Assembly: GCA_002946415.1 (NCBI GenBank)
Contig: NJPS01000048.1
Location: forward strand, 1,550,001-1,614,000
Origin: Rutstroemia sp. NJR-2017a BVV2
Lineage: Eukaryota > Ascomycota > Leotiomycetes > Helotiales > Rutstroemiaceae
Length of the DNA: 64,000 nucleotides
Direction: 5' to 3'
Shown here: in pieces, positions 13,551 to 25,584 of the stretch
Position numbering within the stretch: the stretch's first letter is position 1
How the letters are laid out: each line of letters opens with the position of its first letter
Program-made: the position numbers and the translations under genes
Notes under the pieces: generated by a model
The model's input: only the letters and a program-made list of their open reading frames with translations
Databases searched by the model: none
What the model was told of the DNA's origin: nothing

Positions 13551-15656
13551 ATGTCTTCAGAAGTTACCTCGAAGTCAGCTAGGAAAGTTTGCGATCATTG
13601 TCGAAGAAGAAGTGGGTGTTTTCCGCCGTGCATGCATTGTCCACTATAGCGTTGACCATCAATTGTAGGAATAAGATGCGATGGGAGTTTTCCTTGCAAG
13701 CAATGCGACAGCGCAGCACTGAGTTGCAAGAGAGAACATGTTCCAAAGAGAAGAGGCCCGAAAAGGGGCAGTGGCAGGGTTATAAATGAGCTGAGGGCTC
13801 ATGATGGCGGCGACAGCAAAGATTCTTCGGAACCTCACGATTCACGATCAGCTAGTCAAGGAAGCAGTACTGGTCCAGGCTCGTAAGTCGATTTCGAATC
13901 TCATGAACAAGCGCAATGTCTGCGAGTTTTCCATCAAAGCCGGAGTGTTTCCTCGCATCACGTGGTTGCACGATTTGGACCAACGGTTGTACTGCTACTC
14001 GATAGATAATGATAGAGACAAAGCTACATATCCATATCAGACTCACGTACTAATTGCATTTTTCACAGTGTCGACCTAGATCATTGGACCGCAGGCGCAG
14101 TCAACGTCTCCACGACGCCCTCACACATAGGAAAGCCGACATGGCAACCCCTTATGTCCGACATGTCATCTCCAACGGATGAGCCCAAGAGCATTTTCAG
14201 TTCAGACCAGTTTAGACCAACAACGATCAGTTATTTCCACTTAATACCAACATGTCTCGATCTATTTCTCGAACACATCTACCCTATTATGCCCTTGGTG
14301 CACATGCCGACTTTACGAGCCTCCATTAATCGACCATTAGCGATGCATGAAAAGAATCTCCTTTATTCTCTATGTGCTTTGACCTCGACTCATATGTCGG
14401 GGAAAAGCATTCTAGCTCCAGGTCCTCCTTCATGGGAAGCTGCTGGACGCTTCTTTCTTGACGAATGTATTTTGGTTCGCCAATCCTACGAATTCGTCGA
14501 GGACAAGTCTCTCTCGGCTGTAATATCATCGTATTTCGTATCTACGGCATTTTTCGAGCTGAATCAATCTCGAAAATCATGGTATTACTTGAGAGAAGCA
14601 ATGACAATGGGGCAAGATATCGGCTTGCACGAAGAGTCTACTTATATCGGCCTCAATCCGGCTGAGGAATTGTGTCGTCGGAGGACATTTTGGATATTAT
14701 ATGTCACAGAAAGGTACACCAAATATTCCCAAGTCCAGGCCTATATTCTAACCAATTTTAGATCCTTCGCTGTGCTACGCCACAAACCACTTACGCTCTC
14801 CAAAACACCCGCATTACCATCTACATTACATAATTACGAAGCACCAGAAATCCACTCCGGATTCATGCGTCTCGTTCAATCTTACCATCTCCTCGACTCC
14901 TCCTTCGTCGATTCATGGAACGGAGCTTCAGACACACCTACCTCCACAATCACCTACACAGCCCTGCAGCAACAGCTCAACCTCCCCCATCCATCCCACG
15001 TCTCTCTAACCAACATCCAAAAAGCCGACATCCTCATCACCCAACAATGGCTCCGCCTCATCGTCTGGCAATCCTCCATGCGCCAAGGACTCCTCTCCTC
15101 CTTCTCCCCCGACGAAAGCATGACATTTAAATACCCCCTCAAAATCGCCCACTCCCTCCTAGGCGTAATCTCCTCCCTCCCCAGCATGAGCATCGAGGTC
15201 CACGGCATGGGCATCTTTGAGAAGATCTTCGAAATCGGAAACTCAATGATCGACGTCGTGCAAGCGTCCGGATCGCAAATCCCGCACGAGATCTACGGTA
15301 TCTGTCAAGATCCCTTTGAGATGTTCGTGAGGACTCTGAGTCAGACTCCGAACTCTCAGAAACAGTATGCGAGTTTGCTGCTGGCGAAAGTGGCGGAGAA
15401 GCCGGAGATTCAGCGGTTCTCGCAGATTTTGGCGCCCGCGTTGTCGGTTAGTCCGAGGGAGGGAAAACCGTTACCGCGAATAGAGTGCCCTACAAGGCCG
15501 AACTCGTGGAGCGGAAGTGTAGTGGGTGAAATTGAAGAGACCGGACGGACGGTGTATAAATTCGAAGAAGAGGAGGAGAATGGAGATGGTAGGGAGGCGT
15601 GGAGATATAATACTAATGTGTGGAATTCAGAGATTGACACTTGCCAAGGTGTGTGA
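13551..15656 (+). CDS. Zn2Cys6 fungal-specific transcription factor (sugar-utilisation regulator type)
   Basis: Nuclear DNA-binding regulator. Four exons: 13551-13611, 13669-13882, 14069-14713 and 14762-15656, total 604 residues, phases consistent. Residues about 14-41 form the binuclear zinc cluster C-x2-C-x6-C-x5-C-x2-C-x6-C (CDHC, RCDGSFPCKQC, C), followed by the basic linker KRRGPKRGSGRVI, a linker seen in RegA/sucrose- and maltose-regulator-like proteins. The middle homology domain covers roughly residues 130-400, with SYFHLIPTCLDLFLEHIYPIMPLVH and ERSFAVLRHKPL. The third intron (14714-14761, 48 nt) lacks a stop and preserves frame, so unspliced RNA would add 16 residues; splicing restores the conserved TERSFAVLRHKP. 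The 186-nt second intron is long for this window. Because it diverges from a maltose-type permease pseudogene, I infer it once controlled that transporter. Confidence 0.88.
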
Positions 15657-16535
15657 ATTGCGCCATGAGAGTTTTGTTATATGGGGGAAATCGAAGTCTA
15701 GGGGTTTCCTGTGCGAATGCCCTCGCATGGATTATTCAGAAACACATGGCAAGCCAGCAATAAATTGCCAGGCCCTGCCTGTCCTCCGCGAGCGACGCCG
15801 ATTTATCTTAGCATGTCGAAGCCAGAGATCGATTTCTGACTTGGTAGGAGTCTATTTCGATAGGATTTGTTTTTCTTCGTAGGAATATGCAATGTAAGAA
15901 AGGCCCTTCGAAGAAAGTTTCAAGAAGAAGACGCGGCAACAGCTGAGATTGAGCGCCAAATACATTTGGCGTTGAAGTATTCATCATCAATAGACATATA
16001 ATAATTAAAATCCCTCCGATCAATCACAATAGACAAGGCGCAAGATTAGAAAAACATCTCCATTAAACACCGCAACTCAACCCACCTTCTTTCTCTCGTG
16101 CACTCACACTCCCCAAGAAGTTTACCTCAACGTCAATTCATTCGCTCCCGATATTTATATTTGGTATCCCTAACGTCACGCCTACCCATAGCCCCATTAT
16201 TTGCTTTATCCTGTCCCGCTACTATACAACCCGTCAATCTACTCCAAAAACAAAGTTCTGCTTTTCCATCCATTTTGTCCTCCTTTGATTCATACACCCC
16301 AGTCCATTCCATTGCCCACTTCCATCCTATCGTACTTTTGTTTGTTGTATCCCGATTCATCCATCCGGCCAGCCAACTAGCCAGCCATTAATCACGAGCT
16401 CAATTCAGCCCAGGCAATAACCATGCTTGCACATATCCACATCTGTTTTCTTTCGCACTTCCATGGGACGGCTAACCCGAACCAAACCTTCAACTCCCAG
16501 TCCAAACCCTCTTACCACCGTCCCATCCCTCAAAC
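15657..16535. other. Convergent spacer, no gene seen
   Basis: Between the regulator and the 3' end of the centrosomin-like gene. The plus-strand frames starting at 16098 and 16423 are antisense or C-rich shadows and are not supported. Confidence 0.5.
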
Positions 16536-19500
16536 TCACTTCCTATCCACAACCCCCTTCCCAACCCTACCACCAAACCACTTCCTCCCCACCCCACCCG
16601 AGCCCTGTCCGATCCCTAGCACCGCGCCTCCTTTCCCACCCTCAACCAACCTCGCCTCCTCCGCCTCATTCTTCAAACGCACCACATCCACACTCCCACT
16701 CCTCTTCCTCCCCTTCCCCATCCCCATACCCATTCCCCATCCCTTGCCTAATCCCTTAGTACTGCCTTTCCCCTTCCCATTTTCTTTCCCCTTTCCCACC
16801 TCCTTCTCATCTTCCGCATTACAATCCCCCTCACCCTGATCCTCAACCTCATCCTCCACCGCACAATCATCCACCCCATCCCCCCCAAACCTCACCGCAA
16901 ACCTTCCACTCTTCTCCCTCATACTTCCCCCTCTCCTCAAGAGCCCCAATCCCGCTCCCGTCCCTGCACTATTCGACCTCCACCCCTGCTGACTCTGCGC
17001 CCCAGCTCGACTTCTACTCCTCGCAATCGGCGGCGGCGTGGCTCTATCTAACTCCGACTCATTCCCACCCCCTTCTAAATTTCCCTCTCTCTCAGTCTTC
17101 ACATCCTCGCTAATTCCCACCCCAATACCGCCTTCCTCATGACCCTGTAAGCTCCCATCAAACTGATGATCTCCCAACTTTCGACTCTCTCCATCCCTAA
17201 TTCTATCATACCTACCCATCACAGGTGCCGTCTCCGATCTCGAAAAGAGCCTCGACGGTAAAAGCTGGCGGAAATCTTTCCCTCCTCCTCCATTGCTGCT
17301 TGTACTTCCCGCCTTTTCCCTATACTTTTCTTTCTCCCTCCCCGTTTCTCCTTCCTTCTCCTCAATTGTGCTTGTCGAAACAGGCGGCGAAGCAGGAATA
17401 GTAGGCGTCCTACTTTTAACTTTTGCCGCCAACGAAGATCTACGATTTGGCGCAGCGGGCCGTGCAGTATCATCTAGCGGAGCCAGGTTCGATGATCGTT
17501 CGACACGGGAGCTCGGTCTCCTGTAAGTAGAGCTCGTGCCTGTGACGGTGTCGTCGCTGTTGGGCTGGCTCGCGGGGGTATCTTTCAGGCTGGGATAACC
17601 TGTAGGAAGTCGTGTTGTGGGGTAGCTGCTGAATAATGTATCTCCGCCCCAAGGCTTCCCGCAAGGGTGACGATCCTCTGTGGTGAAGGAGAAGAATTCT
17701 GGTGCTTGGGTTTGGCTTTGAAAAGGTCGAAGGTGTGTTCTGTGCTCGAAAGAGTTTGAGCTAGTGATGCTGTTGTTGCCGAACGTATCGGTCATGTCGT
17801 CTTGTGTTTCGGTTTCCCAACCATGACCATCTCTATGGCTTGTCACCGTTTCACCTGCACTGCGTGGTTTTGAAGGGGAATAGGGATGTTGCAAAGCTGA
17901 AGAGGTGGAGATAGAGGAGGTACTGTGGAGGAATGTGGCATCATCGTCGTTGATCTGGCGTTTGTAGTCCAACGTATCATTCGAATCCTTGCTGGTTCTC
18001 AGTGTGCCTGTACTGAACGTATCAGGTGTAGGAGGTAATTTCTGCGAGCTTTCGAAGCCACTCATGTTGACTGTAACCCGACGCAAACTCTCTTGAGGTT
18101 GGAATTTATCCTGCATAGTTGATCTTATCGGATCACTGGCTAGTCGCATGCCCGGCTTTCTTTGATATCCCTTCTCTAGGTTCTTTTGCATTCTCGCGAG
18201 ACGTTGCAATGGCGATGCAGCTACATAGTTCATCGACAAGAACTTGTTGCTTCGACTACCCTGTGATGCAGGAGAGGCTGCATGCATGGGTAAGGTAGAA
18301 GCAGGACGTCCATCCATCCATTTCTCTACCGACGAATTCGTTCGACGATGTCTAGATGGCGTATCGAAGTCTTCGGTTGACGCTGGTTGTGCTTTCTCCC
18401 CATAAATACTTATGAAGGAGCTCTCGCTTAGTACGCTCAACGAAGGACTAGCCATTCCATTCGAGCTCCGCGCTTCCTCTGGTAGTCTCGGCAATCCGAC
18501 GTCACTGACGCTATGGCTACTAGGAAGATATAAACTTCTCAAAGCTTCAACACCTTCACTTTTCTCCGATAGAAATGATGGCATCCTCGCAATAGAATTT
18601 TCTTTCCGTCGGGGGAAAGAAGAACTTTCATACGTCGGGGGTGAGCTCGGCATCTCCTTTTCGAGGTCTTGAGTGAAGCAACCCCTTTCGTACTGCATAT
18701 CAAAACTCCGCACATTCTCCCTGTCCTGCATCAATTGTCGAATTTGTGCTTTTAAGTCATCGACTTCCATATCCAGATTGCAAATCCAACCAACAGCTTC
18801 GTCCAGAGCTTCGTCTCTCTTCTCCAATTCGGCAATCAACTGATCATTCATCTCTTGCATTTCCTTTTGGTCAAATATCTGGTCCTTTAAATGCTCTAAT
18901 TCTGATTCTAGCGCTGCTTGTCTTTCTCTGCGATGGAAAAGTTCCAGTTTGAGGTCGAAATTCTCCTTGTGGTATTTTGAGACTGTCTAGATCAGTGGGA
19001 AGGGAATTAGTTCCATCACATACATAGTAATCTTACACACTCCCAGGAAATAACAACTCACCTCTTCCATTTGTTTCACACCCATGGGTTTTTTGACCGG
19101 TTGGTTCACACCACTCGAACTTGGTCTTCTCTCGTCTCGCCCAATCTTTGACCCCCGCGAAGGTGAGCTATGAATTTCTCTGCGCAAATCAAAATCTCTG
19201 CCAAAATCCGCACTCATCCTCATATCTCTCCCTCTCCTCTCCCTCAACCTCTCTTGTAACAGACTTGCTCCTCCAGATTGCACATTATTGCTTCCACTAT
19301 GCAAAGGTAAATGCCCACTGGACTCATTCGAACTCGTGGATGAGAGTGTTGGAGTCATTCTTGTATAGTTGATGGAAGAAGTTGTAGAACCACCGGTATG
19401 TACCTGCATTCGAGTTGTGGAAGATATGCGGGATCTCCTTGATACTTGTTCATCGTCTTCCATGATTCCTCCTTTGTGGCACCTACTTTTGGTGTTCTGT

Positions 19501-19771
19501 ATGCTGGTTTCCTCGTTCCCTGATAGCAGATTCCAATATCGATGATCGAACCCCAGGATTCCTTTTGAACTGGGAAGATGAAGCAAGGAATGTCCTTGTG
19601 TATCAAGACCGACGCCAAAAGCTGAACGCAGATTGGCCAAAACTGATTTATCGTCGATTTCCAAGCTTGAAACTTAAAAAGTGAGTGTGATGCTAATGAA
19701 TCATGCATATATCTCGTGGTACTTAGAACTTTGCACTTTCCCCTCATGTACCTAGGCTCAATTGTTCCCAT
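16536..19771 (-). CDS. Large Ser/Pro-rich coiled-coil protein with centrosomin N-terminal-like motif
   Basis: Modelled as three exons: 19771-19752, 19665-19062 and 18986-16536, giving 1024 residues. The intron 19061-18987 has clean GTGAGT and CTAG borders; the 20-nt first exon (GTACAT donor, weak AAG acceptor) is tentative because no ATG opens the second exon. Residues about 203-290 read KQMEETVSKYHKENFDLKLELFHRRERQAALESELEHL (two adjoining pieces) then MNDQLIAELEKRDEALDEAVGWI: a coiled coil resembling the Cnn_1N/CM1 motif that recruits gamma-tubulin complexes in Mto1/ApsB-type microtubule-organising proteins. The remaining 700 residues are low-complexity, rich in Ser, Thr, Pro and Arg and likely phosphorylated; the C-terminus is Gly/Lys-rich. 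Function at spindle pole bodies or septa is inferred from the motif only. Confidence 0.72.
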
Positions 19772-21369
19772 TCAGAGGTGATCTCCCGCGCATCGTGCAG
19801 TGCCCCTCAAGTAGATCTATGTGTGTGTATATGCAATGCAATGCGAGGCGAGGCGAGGTGATGCAATGCAATGCAGCGTATTGACTCAATATGAAGCTGA
19901 ACGATGGACAAAAAAAGAAGGATGGTGTTAGTTTTGGCGTTTTCGTGCCTTTGTGGAATGCGAGATAGTGGTTTAATTTGTCATGATCCGAAGAAGGTAA
20001 AAAAGCAACATCGGATGGAATAAGGAAGTAACGCAGCTCAACCCAAACTCTCCTAACTCTACCCAAAATGCTAGGAAGGGAGAAAGAAAAAGGCAAAACT
20101 TGGTGCTAATAAAAGATTAACGCAGTTATTTGTGTTATATGAATTAGGCTTTTCAATGACACATGCTGCATGGTGTATGGTGTAGTAGCATCCGCAGCTA
20201 TTTGGGACTCTGCCCAACCTTTCGGTCATTGTTCCCCGTCATACTCTTACTGGGTACTATGAGTCTGTGACATGAGTCAAGGTACTTTGACAGAGGAGTA
20301 TCATCGTATATCACATCACCTCGCATGTCTCCCTTACTGTCTAGTGGGAAAAAATCCGATGTAGCTACTAGCTGTGATTTAGCTCATGCAGGGCGGAGAA
20401 GTAACCTTACGGCGGTAGAAATAGGAGGCCCGAGAGCTATTTCCCTCCCTCCCTTTCTACCACGATCGCTTCTTCTGTCCCCCAATAATGTAAACAATTC
20501 TCTCTCAAAAACTTGCAATGCCCTTATCTTTCCCTGTCACCTCCCCTCGTTCAACCCCAGCCCCACAACTTAACCATCACATCCAGCCCACAAAATGGTC
20601 CGCCCGCCCGCAAGCACTAATCGGCGACCACGGATCAGTCCGCGGCTTTACGCTCTTTTACTTTACAGTAGTCCCGGGTGGGTGCGTGCGCGAGGGCAGG
20701 GGGCTTCCTCGACCTGTGTAGCGAGCGATACTGTCTGTTGCCGGCCAGCTGGGCTGGACCCGCGAGCTGGAAAATGCGCTTTGTACCTTGGAGTAAAGTA
20801 TATCACCAGTAATGCAGAAGTGCAACAGCAATCATAGAGAATCGGGGTTGGAAGCGGTTTGTGGTTGTTCACTCTCGATAATCGAGCGCGCAAGGGATGA
20901 CAAGTTCAATATCTTCCAAGCTAGTCAATGTGACAAGTTTTTTCTCAATTCCCTGCCACAGTGATAGTGATAGTGATTGCAACAGTGACCAAAGAAAAGA
21001 CTCGAGAAATTCCGGGGTTGGCTACGGTATCATGAGGTTACATCCTCATCTCTACAAGGCAACCCGAGTTCCCTGGTGAACACTCGGGAGATTGCGAGAA
21101 ACCGAATCCCGGGCTCTAGACATCGGAACGGATCGTATCGTAGTTGATTTTGTTGCCGATATTCAGTAGCTGTATTCATTGATTGAGTAGAGTAAAAGAT
21201 ATTCAGCGGAAGCATTCTAAACACCACAGCGATTTTCTCACAGAGAAACTCTAATACCCATCTTTCTGCTCTTAACATATATGTATATGCAGCACTCTTC
21301 ATGCTTGTACTAACAATAAACGACGAAACCTCTATTTAGAGTCTCGTCTAACCCCCTCACCTCCCCCTT
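19772..21369. other. Intergenic with pentamer microsatellite
   Basis: No supported gene. Upstream of the coiled-coil gene is a mirror-like pentamer array (19831-19874). The segment 20580-20800 is locally GC-rich (CCGCCCGCCCGCAAG, GGTGCGTGCGCGAGG), standing out from AT-rich flanks, but no conserved frame was found in it. Direct repeats GTGATAGTGATAGTGATTG lie near 20961. Confidence 0.5.
19831..19874. repeat. ATGCA / GGCGA pentamer array
   Basis: ATGCAATGCAATGC, then GAGGCGAGGCGAGGTG, then ATGCAATGCAATGC again: a pentanucleotide array flanked by two identical copies of another pentanucleotide array. Confidence 0.85.
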
Positions 21370-23127
21370 TCACCCCCCCTTCCCCCCAAACAAATCATTC
21401 CAAAACTCCCTAAACCCATACAACGGTCTTTTCGAATCATACACCGTAACGCTATCCCTCCCAAACCTCTCCATAATGCCACCCTCCCGATGTCCAATCT
21501 TCTCCACAAACTCCTTCGCCGGCCTCGTCGCCCGCTCCCTGATTTCTCCCGCTAGCAGCGGCGCCACATCCGCGTAACACGCTTTAAGCTCACGGTCTAG
21601 GGAGAAATATGGTTTCTTCGCCAAGTCGGGCGCCATTAGGTTGTAGGAGCGCGTTTTGCTGTTGAGGTCGCTGATCGCAAGGTGCAGGTAGGATTGTTCG
21701 GCTGCTTCCCAGGAGGGGATGCGGAAGGGAGGGGGGAGAGGTGCCGATGCTGGTTGTGCGGGTACGGAGGCTTCGCTTTCAACGGTTTCTGCTTCGGCGA
21801 TTTTCACGCCGGTGTCTTTCGTCTCTAAAGATATTTGGACCGCTGGGGTGCTGCTGGAGGATGAAGATGGTGCTTCTTGGGTGATCCGAACCATAACGGC
21901 GTCATCGGTAGCGTTCGTGGGAACAGCGATTTGCTCTACGGCTCGTTTTTTAGGGTTATGAACAGCTTCGGATTGCGCATATCTCTCAGCAGTTTGCATC
22001 TGTTCTTGCACAGTGCCACCCCGACTAGCAATTGTCCTTGCAGCCTGACGTTTCCAGTCATTCCGTAACCGGGCTCTGAAGGCATTCGCGGCTTTCACGA
22101 GCTCTTGCTGTTTCTCTATCCATGGTGGAACGATATCCTGTCGTTGAATCATTTTGTTCATGATATATTCTGTAGTGTCAATGAACGGGTTGTCGGCTCT
22201 GGTGTCTCGTTCGATAGCTTTGCCTCGAGGAATGTTCTACATACAACTGTCAGTCAATCGCCATATGAGAGCATTTAGTAAATGGTGACTCACTTTGAAT
22301 TGTCCTCTAGCAATAGCGTCCTCAATCCTCTCATTCGCCAAAGCAGCCAAACCTCGAAACGAGTTAGGCATAGCTCTTGAACCCGGCGTAAACCTCTCCT
22401 TCAATTCCTTCCTCATCTCTTCCCTCTCCTGCTCACTCATATTTGCGTCTTTCGCAATAGCATAAACGGAAGTCTTATCCCTAGCATTCGCCAATCTCTG
22501 TCCAGGCCTCTGCTTAGCTTGTCTATTCAATCTCAAATCCACCACTGGCGATGGGATCTTCGCCGGACCTCTCAATCCAGGTTTTAAAGGCTTCCTCGCA
22601 TCGTCCAACATCCGCAGGACCGCATCCTCCGTATTTTCTGTTCCTGACCATCCCTGTCCCGTGGCAATATCTCGAGATCCGCGACCGACGTTAGACGTAA
22701 GATTTGCTTCCGCAAATGCCGTTGCATTTTCTGATTTAAACTTGGCCGATTCCACTCTGTCAAGCAGCCTTGCCTTCAGTTCTTCGGAGAATCCAGCTTC
22801 TTCCACAGCTTTCCGGCCGGCTCGTCCTCCCTCAAAGAGAGCATCCTCTGTGGCTTCCGAAAGACGTCTGGACATTGCTCCTTGTTCCTTTTGCGCCGGT
22901 TTATCTGCATCATTGCCTTTCGACGCTTGACTCAAGATTTGTGCTTCAATCGAAGAAGCATCCTCTGAAACTGCTGCCGCCTTCCCGTCATTTTCTCTCC
23001 AAAGTGGCGATAGTCGTGAAAATCGTCGAGAGCTAGCTTTGTTGATGATTGACACCGCATTGCGCTGCTGTAAGGCTCGCAGACAGCGCGAACATGTAAA
23101 TGGTGTCTGTGATGCTATCCCAGGCAT
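21370..23127 (-). CDS. Mitochondrial DUF1992 / DNAJC28-like conserved-domain protein
   Basis: Two exons, 23127-22294 and 22236-21370, give 566 residues. I start at the second ATG (MPGIASQTPF) because the following 40 residues are Arg/Ser-rich without acid (SRCLRALQQR, SSRRFSRLSPLW), a convincing mitochondrial presequence; an in-frame ATG 63 nt upstream is possible. The conserved DUF1992 signature spans the splice junction: NERIEDAIARGQF, then NIPRGKAIERDT and ADNPFIDTTEYIMNKMI followed by PPWIEKQQE, ANAFRARLRNDW. The domain is shared with human DNAJC28, which also lacks chaperone activity in this segment. The linker between is acidic/Ser-rich, and the C-terminal SLDRELKACYADVAPLL and RPAKEFVE blocks resemble other fungal members. 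Molecular function is unknown; matrix location is inferred. Confidence 0.85.
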
Positions 23128-23461
23128 ATAGAATACAGCGAGAGCGAATCTGGCCGAAGTATTATCAGATTTGACTTCATGATGGGACACAACGTTAAGA
23201 ACATTGTCAGCTACCCCTGTCGCTTTAGCCTGTTCGGCGATAAGATAAGTTCGACCGTGGGGTCGAGATGGCTTTAAGGTTCATGACGGAATCCACGTGC
23301 TTTTGGTAAAGAATAGAAAGATGGATTGAATGAGAATCTTATTCGCAATTTATAATGCTTTTAATGAACGATGCCAATAGATGTAATGAGCGTCCCATAT
23401 ATACGGTTTAAAAAGGTATACAACCAGCCTCCAATGTCCCTTTCCACCATCCAGACCCCTC
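23128..23461. other. Spacer, promoter of DUF1992 gene / 3' end of secreted-protein gene
   Basis: About 330 bp between two minus-strand genes; no additional gene seen. Confidence 0.5.
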
Positions 23462-24133
23462 TTAATACCTCCCATCAATCTCATCACAATCACCCCACCC
23501 CTCCACAACCCAAACCAAATCATCCCTCTCCCTCAACTCCGACCAATCCTCTCCCAAACCCAACTTCCACATCCTCTTAACTCCATCCTCACACGTACCT
23601 AAGCCTTCATTCTCTCCATTATTTCTCTCACAACCTTGCGCATGCATAACCCATGGTTCCCCAACTTCCATCTCCACTACCCCAACCTTCTTATTCTTCT
23701 TATGACATCCCTTCTTCTTGTTTTGCGTTGGGTCAACTAGCGGGAAGTATATCCAGAATCGCTCATCGTCGTTGCACGACCCGCAATTCGCGCTGAAGTC
23801 GTAGACCCAGCCGAAATCCTCAACTGGGACAGGATGCAGTGCAACGAGGGGTGAATCATCGGTATGTGGACAGACATCAGGGAGAGAAGCGGTTGCATGT
23901 GGGAGAAGAGAGTCAGGGTCTAAAGGAGATAGGAAGTTGACCGAGTAAGCAACACATTGCTGTTCTTCTAGCTCTTCAAAGAGAGACTCAGGCGAAGTAT
24001 CATCGTAAGGAAGAGATTGTTGTGGTTCTTCAATAGCAACAGAGACATCTCCCAGGGGTACCTGCTCGTCGGTTGCGGGTAGGGCGGTGATGGAGGAGAT
24101 AAGGGTAGCGAGGTATAGGACTGAGAGATGCAT
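23462..24133 (-). CDS. Small secreted cysteine-containing protein
   Basis: Single-exon gene of 223 residues. Residues 1-18 (MHLSVLYLATLISSITALP) form a typical signal peptide with cleavage after TAL or ALP. The mature chain is acidic and carries eight cysteines, including an NCGSC pair and C-terminal GCERNN, GTCEDG and GDCDE, and a local basic stretch NKKKGCHKKNKK. No transmembrane segment or known catalytic motif is visible. I do not recognise the family. Size, secretion and paired cysteines fit the profile of a fungal apoplastic protein or candidate effector, but that is only a profile. There is no intron. Confidence 0.75.
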   Translation of the reverse strand: MHLSVLYLATLISSITALPATDEQVPLGDVSVAIEEPQQSLPYDDTSPESLFEELEEQQCVAYSVNFLSPLDPDSLLPHATASLPDVCPHTDDSPLVALHPVPVEDFGWVYDFSANCGSCNDDERFWIYFPLVDPTQNKKKGCHKKNKKVGVVEMEVGEPWVMHAQGCERNNGENEGLGTCEDGVKRMWKLGLGEDWSELRERDDLVWVVEGWGDCDEIDGRY

Positions 24134-25584
24134 TTTGGTGGAGGAATATGTATGTGATTGTAAAAGAGATGTGAAGAGTGAAAGATGAGAGAAAGGAAAG
24201 GACTCTTACTTAGCTAGCAAGCACAATATAAAGAGAAAGAACATGTTGGACATTGAATAGAGCAACATGCATACCTAAGTACTCTACCACTGTTAGAACC
24301 GATGCCCATAGCCACCTCAGCCCTGCCTGAGGGCCTCCACAAGGACCATGATGCTTACGAGTTAAGGCCAAAGAGATAACTTGAAGTGTTAGTTGCAAGC
24401 AAGCGCTAAGAGGATCGTAGCCGCCGCAGGCGCTTGAGGATTATTTCGGGCTGCGGTAAAGTTGGTTGGCATTGGAAGAGAAACGCCTCTACCAAATAAT
24501 TGCACGATTAAATCGCATCAATTGAAGAAAGAATCTTCTGTTACCCAAACTCAGAGTAAATCACGTATCATCAAGAGATGAGCTGGAGGAATACCCATTG
24601 AGGTCAAGGCGAATCGCCTTGTTGGCCGACCAAGTGAAAATCTACAGGGTCATAAAAGAGGTCAAGTCAAGGTCGGCAGTGCGCTTGGCTAGTTGGAATG
24701 ATAACAGAACCGAAGCAGTAAATTCTAAAACGCCTAGATAGTGATACTACGGCCCAAGCGGGCGCGTTGTAAAACTAGAAATATCTCTATGGACCAATAA
24801 AACCCACTCGAGCATTGCCATATTATGTACTTGCGTGCTTGATTATGGGCTACCATCCTTCACTGAACGCTTCTTGTCCAAAAAAGAAAGAAAGAGCCAA
24901 CGGGCAAGGCCTCAAACAACACCACAGGATTCCTGATAGACGAGGGATACTTCAAGATTCTCGTATGTAGGATACTAGGATCCAACGCATTTCGAGTATT
25001 TAACACTTAAAAGCATTTTGCACAACATGATTAAGTGATATTAATCTGAGTAAGAGTAGCTCTGGCTCGGATCATGTCATGGCATGACTTGAGCCGCCCC
25101 GAAAGCAACAACGAAAGAAATAAAAAATGTAGACCATAAGTATATGGACCATCACATCCACATCAATCCCCAAAAGAGAATCAAAAAGATGCCACGGTGA
25201 GTAATCGGTCAAAGTAAGTAGATCAATCTTCTTGCACTTAAATAGGTCATATACCATGGAATATTGGTATAAGCCTGCGTATGGCAAGTACATCCCCCAG
25301 TCATCTCCGCGTGATAAATGCAATGAAAGATGACCTACCTCGAAACTCAAAATGCTTTCCTTGCCCATCACGGGCTGTAGAATTAACAGTTCCGTACATA
25401 CATAGTAACTTACTATACATAACACCAAGTCGCTGTGCCACGTCACAACTGCATAATGACCCTGGCTCTTCGAATTCCCTCGGAAACCTCGAGTAATGTC
25501 GTGCATTCATCAATCCGTCCATTCAACGTCTCCCATAATATCGTACATCCGTCAAATTGTGATCTGTGCCATGGAGCCCCACGT
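24134..25584. other. Intergenic, no gene seen
   Basis: 1.45 kb between the secreted-protein gene start and the 3' end of the SAPS gene. Short frames at 25072-25522 on both strands show no family resemblance. No repeat of note. Confidence 0.5.

Noticed and set aside
20580..20840. GC-rich island upstream of the coiled-coil gene as a possible gene
   Set aside because: Frames are short, Arg/Ser-rich on both strands and show no conserved block.
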